Source: Caldifarciminota bacterium (GTDB lineage: Bacteria > Hydrothermota > Tepidihabitantia > Tepidihabitantales > Tepidihabitantaceae). From it: a DNA stretch of 10,962 bases. The stretch lies in the NCBI GenBank assembly GCA_016935775.1, contig JAFGQF010000175.1, forward strand, positions 1 through 10,962, written 5' to 3'. The position numbers and the translations under genes were made by a program. The notes beneath the pieces are model-generated. The model had not been told where the DNA came from and did no database searches. It saw only the letters and a program-made list of their open reading frames with translations. How positions within the stretch are numbered: the stretch's first letter is position 1; every line of letters begins with the position of its first letter. This document shows, piece by piece, positions 5,763 to 10,962 of the stretch.

Positions 5763-6683
5763 TTGCCGCTGGTGCCGGGCCGGGAGTTGCTTGCCGAGGC
5801 CAGGCGGGGCGGGTACGCGGTCGGTGCTTTCAATTTCAACAACCTGGAGTTCCTGCAGGCGATCGTCGGCGCGGCCGGGGATGCCGGCCGGCCGGTGTTT
5901 CTTGCGACGAGCGAGGGCGCGATTAGCTACGCCGGGCTGGAGAGTGTTGTCGCCCTGGTGCGGGCCGCCGCGGCCGCGACCCCGGTGCCCTTGTGCCTGC
6001 ACCTGGACCACGGCAAGAACCTCGACGTTATCCGGCGCTGCATCGAGTTCGGCTACACATCGGTGATGATTGACGCGTCGGACCTGCCGTTCGAGGAGAA
6101 CGTCGCGAAGACCCGGGCGGTGGTGGAGCTGGCGCGACCGCGCGGGGTATCGGTGGAGGCCGAGCTGGGCCGGCTCGTGGGAGTCGAGGACGAGGTGTCG
6201 GTTGCCGAGCGCGACGCGGTGCTGGTGGACCCGGAGCAGGCGGGCGAGTTCGTCCGGCTGACCGGCATTGACTCGCTCGCCCCGGCGGTCGGCACGTCGC
6301 ACGGCGCCTTCAAGTTCAAGGGCGAGCCGAAACTGGACTTTGACCGGCTCCGGCTCGTGGCCGAGCGAACCGGCGGCCTGCCGCTGGTGCTGCACGGCGC
6401 TTCGAGCGTGCCCGATGAGGTGCTGGCGCGCTGCCGGGACGCCGGGGTCGAGGTTCCGGGCGCGCGCGGGGTGCCCCAGGATCAGTTGCTGGAGGCGATT
6501 CGGCTCGGGGTCGCGAAGGTGAACGTGGACACCGACCTGCGACTGGAGTTTGTCGCCGGGGTCCGCTCGGCGCTGAACGAGCACCCAAGCCGGTTCGACC
6601 CGCGCGAGTACCTGGGCCCGGCCCGCGACGCGGTGCGCGCGCTGGTGGGGAAGCGCATCCGGCTGTTGTCAAATGTCAAATGA
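5763..6683 (+). CDS. fba: Class II fructose-bisphosphate aldolase, TTG start
   Basis: Zinc-dependent aldolase splitting fructose 1,6-bisphosphate into dihydroxyacetone phosphate and glyceraldehyde 3-phosphate, 306 residues. It opens with the family pattern GGYAVGAFNFNNLEFLQAI. LHLDHGK (79-85) supplies D82 and metal ligand H83. E134 lies in VEAELGRLVG; H180 (VGTSHGAFK) and H211 (LHGASSVP) are the other metal ligands, and NVDTD (254-258) binds the substrate phosphate. Start TTG at 5763 is chosen because GGAGG lies seven bases before it inside the end of the kinase gene and MPLVPGRELL matches family N-termini; no ATG is available. The two-base gap to pfkB shows a shared operon and consecutive steps. 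A tagatose-bisphosphate aldolase (GatY/KbaY) is a close alternative. The last four residues (SNVK) and the stop codon are supplied by the heptamer repeat at 6671-6698, so the original end may have differed. Confidence 0.93.
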   Translation: MPLVPGRELLAEARRGGYAVGAFNFNNLEFLQAIVGAAGDAGRPVFLATSEGAISYAGLESVVALVRAAAAATPVPLCLHLDHGKNLDVIRRCIEFGYTSVMIDASDLPFEENVAKTRAVVELARPRGVSVEAELGRLVGVEDEVSVAERDAVLVDPEQAGEFVRLTGIDSLAPAVGTSHGAFKFKGEPKLDFDRLRLVAERTGGLPLVLHGASSVPDEVLARCRDAGVEVPGARGVPQDQLLEAIRLGVAKVNVDTDLRLEFVAGVRSALNEHPSRFDPREYLGPARDAVRALVGKRIRLLSNVK

Positions 6684-6698
6684 CGAATGTCGAGTGAC
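6671..6698 (+). repeat. Four tandem copies of a degenerate heptamer (RARTGWC)
   Basis: AAATGTC, AAATGAC, GAATGTC and GAGTGAC follow without gaps; the preceding TGTTGTC (6664-6670) matches the last four positions. The array is AT-rich compared with its surroundings. It spans the fba stop (TGA 6681-6683) and an in-frame stop upstream of the sirtuin start (TGA 6695-6697), so it lies exactly at a gene boundary. Origin unknown: it may be slippage-driven or part of a dispersed repeat family. Confidence 0.75.
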
Positions 6699-6700
6699 TA

Positions 6701-7408
6701 GTGGAAGCCAATTCCCTGCCCGAGAGCCGCATCGCCCGTGTCCGCGGCCGCATCGCCCGCTCGCATAGTATCCTCGCCATCACCGGCGCGGGAATCTCGG
6801 GAAAAACCCGGGACGCCCCGGCCCGGTTCGCGACGCCGGAGGGGTTCGCCGCCGACCCCGAGGCCGCGTGGCGCTGGTATGACAAGTGCCGGCAGGAAGT
6901 CGCCCGGGCCGAGCCCAACGTGGCGCACCTGGCCCTGGCCCGGCTGGAGCGGCAGGGCAAGCGGGTCTTCATCGTGACCCAAAACGTCGACGACCTGCAC
7001 GAGCGCGCCGGTTCGACCGAGGTGGTCCACATCCACGGGTCAATCTGGCGGACGCGCTGCGAGCGCAACGGGACGGTCGAGGAAAACCGCGAGGTTCCCC
7101 TCGCCGAAATCCCGCCGCTCTGCGCCTGCGGCAGCGAGCTGCGGCCGGACGTGGTCTGGTTCGGCGAGTCGCTGTTGCCCGGGCCGCTCGAGCAGATAAA
7201 CCGCCACCTGCTGGCGGCCGAATCGAACGTCTGCCTGGTTGTCGGCATCGAGGCGACTTTCGGCCACGTCGTCCAGTGGGCCCATGCTGCAAAGGAGCAA
7301 GGGGCATTGCTGGTAACCGTCAACCCGCGCCGGACGGTCATCGACGAACTGGCCGACCTCCACCTGGCCGGTCCGGCCGCCGAAATCCTGCCCCTGCTGG
7401 TGCCGTGA
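6701..7408 (+). CDS. Sir2-family (sirtuin) protein, atypical, GTG start
   Basis: Sirtuin-like NAD-dependent protein deacylase fold, 235 residues. Present are GAGIS (29-33), TQNVDDLH (93-100), the HG motif with candidate catalytic H112, and ELRPDVVWFGE (146-156), as in class III (CobB/SIRT5-like) sirtuins. Several hallmark features are missing. The AESGIPTFRG cofactor loop after GAGIS is replaced by a short GKTRDAPARF, some 13 residues shorter than in SIRT5. The usual GTS motif reads GIE (182-184). The zinc set is C120, N123, C141, C143, so one cysteine is lost. The Tyr-x-x-Arg acyl-specificity motif reads YDKC (60-63). Checking the other frames gives no hidden loop, so this is not a simple frameshift. 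GTG at 6701 is the earliest start, as TGA sits two codons upstream; no Shine-Dalgarno is seen. The next gene overlaps by four bases. The fold is clear; normal activity is doubtful. Confidence 0.82.
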   Translation: MEANSLPESRIARVRGRIARSHSILAITGAGISGKTRDAPARFATPEGFAADPEAAWRWYDKCRQEVARAEPNVAHLALARLERQGKRVFIVTQNVDDLHERAGSTEVVHIHGSIWRTRCERNGTVEENREVPLAEIPPLCACGSELRPDVVWFGESLLPGPLEQINRHLLAAESNVCLVVGIEATFGHVVQWAHAAKEQGALLVTVNPRRTVIDELADLHLAGPAAEILPLLVP

Positions 7409-7980
7409 GCGAAGCCGGCGACTCGGCGTTCCTGCGGCTCTGCCGACAGCGCCGGTCGGTACGGCGCTGGAGCGACCGGCCGGTGGAGCGCGAGCAACTC
7501 GGACTCTGCCTCGAAGCCGCCCGGCTCGCGCCGTCGGCCGAGAATGCCCAACCCTGCCGTTTCCTGGTCTTCGACGACCCGGTCAAGAAGGCCGCGCTGG
7601 CGCGGGCGGTCTTCGCCGGCATCTACTCCGCCTCGGCGCGGTTCGCGCAAGCCCCGGTCCTGGTCTGCCTGCTCATCCGGGAAAGCCTGGTGGTGAACCG
7701 GCTGGCCGGCCGGGTCCAGGGCACGCCGTTCCAGTTTGTTGACGCCGGCATAGCGGGCGAGCATTTCGTGCTTGCCGCCGCCGAGCAGGGACTTGGAACC
7801 TGCTGGGTCGGCTGGTTCGACGGCCGGGCACTTCTGCGGCACCTCGGGCTCGTTCGCCGCGGCTACAAGCCGGTCTGCCTGATAGCGGTCGGCCACCCGG
7901 CGCCGGACATCGAGCCGCGCGAGCCGCGCCGGCGCCCGCCGGGAGAGGACGTCGCCTGGAACGGCCCGCCCGGTTCTTGA
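7405..7980 (+). CDS. Nitroreductase family FMN-dependent oxidoreductase, GTG start
   Basis: Cytosolic flavoprotein of the nitroreductase superfamily, 191 residues, expected to bind FMN and use NAD(P)H; the natural substrate cannot be predicted. Motifs include RRSVRRW (16-22) near the N-terminus, which contacts the FMN phosphate, LAPSAENAQP (41-50), close to the APSAxNxQPW signature, and DAGIAGEHFVLAAAEQGLGTCWVG (113-136) with its typical Gly-rich end. The C-terminus GYKPVCLIAVGHPA fits the small single-domain subgroup. The GTG start overlaps the sirtuin stop as GTGA, so translation should be coupled; the same frame is open upstream but only as shadow. Together with the sirtuin it forms a pyridine-nucleotide-linked pair. 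No signal peptide or membrane segment. Confidence 0.9.
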   Translation: MSEAGDSAFLRLCRQRRSVRRWSDRPVEREQLGLCLEAARLAPSAENAQPCRFLVFDDPVKKAALARAVFAGIYSASARFAQAPVLVCLLIRESLVVNRLAGRVQGTPFQFVDAGIAGEHFVLAAAEQGLGTCWVGWFDGRALLRHLGLVRRGYKPVCLIAVGHPAPDIEPREPRRRPPGEDVAWNGPPGS

Positions 7981-8004
7981 CATCCCGGCGAACCCGTCCA
8001 AACT
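7977..8004 (+). promoter_or_regulatory. Possible leaderless promoter of the TMTC/TPR gene
   Basis: A perfect -35 TTGACA (7977-7982) overlaps the nitroreductase stop. Sixteen bases later CAAACT (7999-8004) is only a 3/6 -10 match. Transcription would start about at the ATG (8011), the same spacing as at dtxR. The perfect -35 and spacing favour a promoter; the weak -10 is against it. Confidence 0.4.
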
Positions 8005-8010
8005 TGCCCG

Positions 8011-10023
8011 ATGCTCTCCGACCGTGCCGCCGAGCTGGTGCGCAACCGGGCCGGCCTGTTGCTGGTGCTCGGGGCGGTGGCCTTCGCCGCTTTCCTGCTC
8101 TACCTGCCGACGGTTGACTACGGTTTCGTCTGGGACGACCTGACGCTCATCACCGGCAACCGGCTGCTGGCCGATTCCGGCCCCTGGGAGCTGTTCGGCC
8201 GCGGTTTCTGGGCCGGCGCGCCGGACGCGCCCGGCGGCCCGGCGCTGGCGTACTACCGGCCGCTCGCGAATCTCAGTTTCTGGGCCGACCTGAAAATCGC
8301 CGGCGCGAACCCGGGCTGGTTCCACCTCGTCAACGTCATCCTCAACGCGCTGGTCGCGGTGCTGGTGGCGCTGGTAGTCTGGGAGTTGCTGCATTCCGGG
8401 GTCTGGGCCGGGCTGGCCGGGCTCTTCTTCGCCGCCCACTCGGCCCACGTCGAATCGGTTGCCTTTGTCTCCGGCCGGACCGACCTGCTGCTGGCGCTGT
8501 TCGTCACGGCCGGCGCCTTCGCCCTCCTGCGGTCCCTGCGCACCCGCAAGCCGGGCTGGCTGGCGGTGGTGCCGTTCGCCTGCGCCGCGGCGCTCCTGAG
8601 CAAGGAGACCGCGGTGCTCTTCCCGGTGCTGGTCGCGGTGGCACCGCTGCTCACGCGCACCGGCTATCCCCGGCGCTACTGGCTGATGGTTTCGTCGGTC
8701 CTGGCCATCACGGCCGGCTACCTCGTGTTGCGGGCCTGGGCGGTGGGCGCGGTGGTGCCGGCCGCCGAGCCGGCGCCGTTCATCGGCCGGATGCTCGAGG
8801 TCGCCAACACCTTCGGGCTCTACGTCCGGATGTTCCTCTGGCCGTTCAACCACCGGGTCAAGTTCCCGCTCGACCCGGCGTTCGCCACCCCGAGGCCCGA
8901 GACCATCGTCGCCCTGCTGTTCGTCGTCTCCCTGCCGCTGCTGGCGCTCAGGCGCCGGTTCTGGGTCGTACTCTGGGGCTACGTCTGGACGATAATCTTT
9001 GTCCTCCCGGTCACCAACATCGTCGCGCTCGGCCCCCAGGCGGCCGAAAGGCTGCTCTACCTGCCGTCGGTCGGGCTCACCGTCGCGGGCGTCACCCTGC
9101 TGTCGCGCGCCTTCGCCTCGGCCTCGCGGATGCGCCGGGCCGCCGCCGCGCTGCTGCTGGTGTTCGCCGCCGTCCTCGCCTGGGACTCGCTGCGCCGCAG
9201 CCCGGTCTGGCGCGACGAACCGCGGCTCTTCTCCGCGATGGTGCGCGAATCCCCGAACGCGCCCTCGGCCTGGACCAACCTCGCCAACGTGGTCCGCGAC
9301 GAGCACCCGGACTCCGCGCTCGCGCTCTACGACCGGGCGCTCAGGCTCGACCAGGGCCACGTCCGGTCGCACATCAACGCCGGCATCCTCGCGTCGCAGA
9401 CCGGCGACCACCGCCGCGCGATCCATCACCTGCGCAGCGCCGACGAGCTCGAGCCGGGCTCGGCCCGGGTGCTCTCGAACCTCGGCCTGGCCTTTCTCGC
9501 CTCGGGGGAGCCGGAAAGCGCGCTCGTCCACCTCGACCGGGCGGTGGCGGCCGACCCGCACTCACCGGCGGTGCTGGTCAACCGGGCGGCCGCGCTGGCG
9601 GCCCTGGGCCAAACCGCCGAGGCCGGGCACCAGCTCCGCGGCGCGCTCGAAGTTGACCCCGGGTTCGTGCCCGGTCTGCTCGCGCTGGCCGCGCACCACG
9701 AAGCGCTGGCGAACCACGACAGCGCCGCCGCCGCCCTCGAGCGCGCGGCCCGGCACCAGCCGCGCGACCCCTCAATTCACAACCGGCTCGGCACGATGCT
9801 GGTCTGTCTCGGGGATTCCTCGCGCGCGGCCCGGCACTACGAGCGGGCGCTCGAACTCGACCCGGGTTTCGTGCCCGCGCTCTACAACCACGCCATCCTC
9901 ATCGCGGCCTTCGGCGACAGCGCGCGTGCCCGGGCGCTGGCTTTGCGGGCGGCGCGGCTGCGCCCCGACCTCGAGCCGGTCACCGGCCTCTGCGTCCAGC
10001 TGGGAGTGGAACCCGGCCGCTAG
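8011..10023 (+). CDS. Polytopic membrane protein with GT-C/TMTC-like glycosyltransferase part and C-terminal TPR repeats
   Basis: A 670-residue protein. Residues 1-395 are membrane-embedded with about ten hydrophobic segments (first at 15-32, others around 106-125, 132-148, 157-174, 184-213, 224-241, 298-313, 317-339, 352-366, 377-391). They resemble the GT-C fold of PMT/TMTC mannosyltransferases, which use lipid-linked sugars. YGFVWDDLTLI (37-47) has the paired acidic residues of the first extracytoplasmic loop, followed by YYRPL (81-85), HSAHVESVAFVSGRTDLL (143-160), SKE (197-199) and ERLLYLPSVGL (346-356), a TMTC-like stretch. About seven TPR units of 34 residues fill 417-653, with two near-identical DPGFVP ends (549, 617). 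TPRs presumably bind the acceptor protein. Sugar and target are unknown. ATG 8011 has no ribosome site in the 30-base gap, consistent with leaderless expression. The TAG overlaps the stop of the convergent NAD synthetase gene. Confidence 0.85.
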   Translation: MLSDRAAELVRNRAGLLLVLGAVAFAAFLLYLPTVDYGFVWDDLTLITGNRLLADSGPWELFGRGFWAGAPDAPGGPALAYYRPLANLSFWADLKIAGANPGWFHLVNVILNALVAVLVALVVWELLHSGVWAGLAGLFFAAHSAHVESVAFVSGRTDLLLALFVTAGAFALLRSLRTRKPGWLAVVPFACAAALLSKETAVLFPVLVAVAPLLTRTGYPRRYWLMVSSVLAITAGYLVLRAWAVGAVVPAAEPAPFIGRMLEVANTFGLYVRMFLWPFNHRVKFPLDPAFATPRPETIVALLFVVSLPLLALRRRFWVVLWGYVWTIIFVLPVTNIVALGPQAAERLLYLPSVGLTVAGVTLLSRAFASASRMRRAAAALLLVFAAVLAWDSLRRSPVWRDEPRLFSAMVRESPNAPSAWTNLANVVRDEHPDSALALYDRALRLDQGHVRSHINAGILASQTGDHRRAIHHLRSADELEPGSARVLSNLGLAFLASGEPESALVHLDRAVAADPHSPAVLVNRAAALAALGQTAEAGHQLRGALEVDPGFVPGLLALAAHHEALANHDSAAAALERAARHQPRDPSIHNRLGTMLVCLGDSSRAARHYERALELDPGFVPALYNHAILIAAFGDSARARALALRAARLRPDLEPVTGLCVQLGVEPGR

Positions 10024-10962
10024 GCCTGCCCGCGCCCCGGCGGGGAGGCCGGCCGGAACCGCGCCGCGACCGGCATCCGCCGGCCCATCCCGAACGCCCG
10101 CGACGTCACCCGCAGGCCGGGCGCGGCCTGCCGGCGCTTGAACTCGTTGCGGTCCACCAGCCCGACCACCCGCTCGACGACCGCCCGGTCGAACCCCTCG
10201 GCGACGATCGAAGCCGGCGCCAGCCCCTGCTCGACGTAGCGCTCGAGCACCGCGTCGAGCAGGTCGTAGGGCGGCAGGCTGTCCGAATCGCGCTGGCCCG
10301 GCCGCAGCTCGGCCGACGGCGGCTTCTCGATGGTCGAAGCGGGAATCAGCTCGCGCTCGCGGTTGACAAACCGGGCCAGCTCGTAGACCATCGTCTTGGG
10401 CACGTCGGCCAGCACCGCCAGCCCGCCGGCCATGTCGCCGTACAGCGTGCAGTAGCCAACCGCCAGCTCGGACTTGTTGCCGGTCGCCAGGACGATGCGC
10501 CCGGTCCGGTTGGAGAGCGCCATCAGCAGGTTGCCGCGCACCCGGGCCTGGATGTTCTCCTCGGTCACGCCCGGGGTCCGGCTGCTGAAGACCGGTTTCA
10601 GCGTCCTCAGGTAGGCCCCGTAGACCGTCCGGATCGGCAGTTCCAGGAACTCGATGCCGAGGTTCGCGGCCAGCGCGGCCGAATCGGTGACACTGCCCGC
10701 CGACGAGTAGCGCGACGGCATCGTCACGCCGAGCACGTTGGCGGGTCCGAGCGCGTCGGCGGCCACCGCCGCGCACAGCGCCGAGTCCACCCCGCCCGAC
10801 AGGCCGAGCACCGCGCCCTCGAACCCGCACTTGCGGCAGTAATCGCGCACCCCCAGCACCAACGCCCGGTACACCGACGCGGTCTCGGGCTCGGGCCGCG
10901 ATTCGTCGCCTGACAGCGGCTCGCCGTCCAACTCCACGACTGCGACCCGCTCCTCGAACCCG
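10020..10962 (-). CDS. nadE: Glutamine-dependent NAD+ synthetase, C-terminal synthetase domain; 5' end beyond window
   Basis: Last step of NAD biosynthesis: nicotinate adenine dinucleotide is amidated with ATP, using glutamine- or ammonia-derived nitrogen. The visible 314 codons cover the synthetase domain. VYRALVLGVRDYCRKCGF leads to the ATP pyrophosphatase motif LSGGVDSAL, then MPSRYSSAGSVTDS, NLLMALSNRTG, LATGNKSELAVGYCTLYGDMAGGLAVLADVPKT and IEKPPSAELRPGQRDSDSLPPYDLLD, all family hallmarks. The frame stays open past a possible GTG at 10937 to the window end, reading GFEERVAVVELDGE. This fits the linker after an N-terminal carbon-nitrogen hydrolase domain in two-domain enzymes, so the gene is probably truncated by the window rather than starting at 10937. 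Convergent with the TPR gene; the two stop codons overlap on CTAG (10020-10023), leaving no room for a separate terminator. Confidence 0.96.
   Translation of the reverse strand, partial: GFEERVAVVELDGEPLSGDESRPEPETASVYRALVLGVRDYCRKCGFEGAVLGLSGGVDSALCAAVAADALGPANVLGVTMPSRYSSAGSVTDSAALAANLGIEFLELPIRTVYGAYLRTLKPVFSSRTPGVTEENIQARVRGNLLMALSNRTGRIVLATGNKSELAVGYCTLYGDMAGGLAVLADVPKTMVYELARFVNRERELIPASTIEKPPSAELRPGQRDSDSLPPYDLLDAVLERYVEQGLAPASIVAEGFDRAVVERVVGLVDRNEFKRRQAAPGLRVTSRAFGMGRRMPVAARFRPASPPGRGQA

Noticed and set aside
5169..6584. A 471-codon minus-strand open frame opposite the kinase and aldolase genes
   Set aside because: Antisense shadow of two recognised enzymes; no motif or ribosome site.
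6671..6698. TTTGACATTTGACA on the minus strand of the heptamer array as an antisense promoter
   Set aside because: The resemblance to -35 boxes follows from the repeat unit itself and I see no good -10 at the right spacing.
6676..9561. A 961-codon open frame on the minus strand, antisense to the sirtuin, nitroreductase and TPR genes
   Set aside because: Composition is Arg/Gly/Glu/Gln-rich without any fold or motif, and the plus-strand genes are clearly recognised families. It is a GC-bias shadow.

Overview
The window is a GC-rich, gene-dense stretch of a bacterial chromosome, most likely from an uncultured lineage. Most genes abut or overlap by a few bases, start codons include TTG and GTG, and long antisense shadow ORFs arise from the GC bias. 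I cannot assign a phylum from sequence alone. I see no mobile element, tRNA, rRNA or CRISPR array.

Left half, minus strand (1-4299): a tightly overlapped iron operon read from right to left. It starts with a DtxR-type iron-dependent repressor, whose promoter has a strong -35 TTGACA and whose start codon lies inside a GTTAG/CTAAC operator-like repeat. Next come a two-domain FeoA, the ferrous iron transporter FeoB (TTG start sharing bases with the feoA stop) and a FeoC-like small winged-helix protein with four cysteines. Last is a membrane-anchored M23 peptidase cut by the left window edge. The expected logic is that iron-loaded DtxR shuts off its own promoter and, with it, Fe(II) uptake.

Middle (4300-4795): about 500 bases with no convincing gene, containing several inverted repeats and an 18-bp perfect palindrome.

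Right half, plus strand (4796-10023): a sigma70-like promoter precedes a PfkB-family 1-phosphofructokinase and a class II fructose-bisphosphate aldolase, two consecutive steps of fructose-phosphate breakdown. A tandem heptamer repeat, which supplies the aldolase stop codon, separates them from an atypical sirtuin lacking the usual SGIPTFR loop. A nitroreductase (GTGA overlap) and a large membrane protein with an N-terminal GT-C/TMTC-type glycosyltransferase part and C-terminal TPR repeats follow. Right edge, minus strand (10020-10962): the synthetase half of a glutamine-dependent NAD+ synthetase, convergent with the TPR gene and sharing its stop tetranucleotide CTAG.

Points deserving most attention are the apparent leaderless promoter architecture (three promoters very close to start codons), the start-codon-overlapping operator of dtxR, the tandem FeoA, the M23 peptidase coupled to feoC, the divergent sirtuin, and the unexplained structured spacer.
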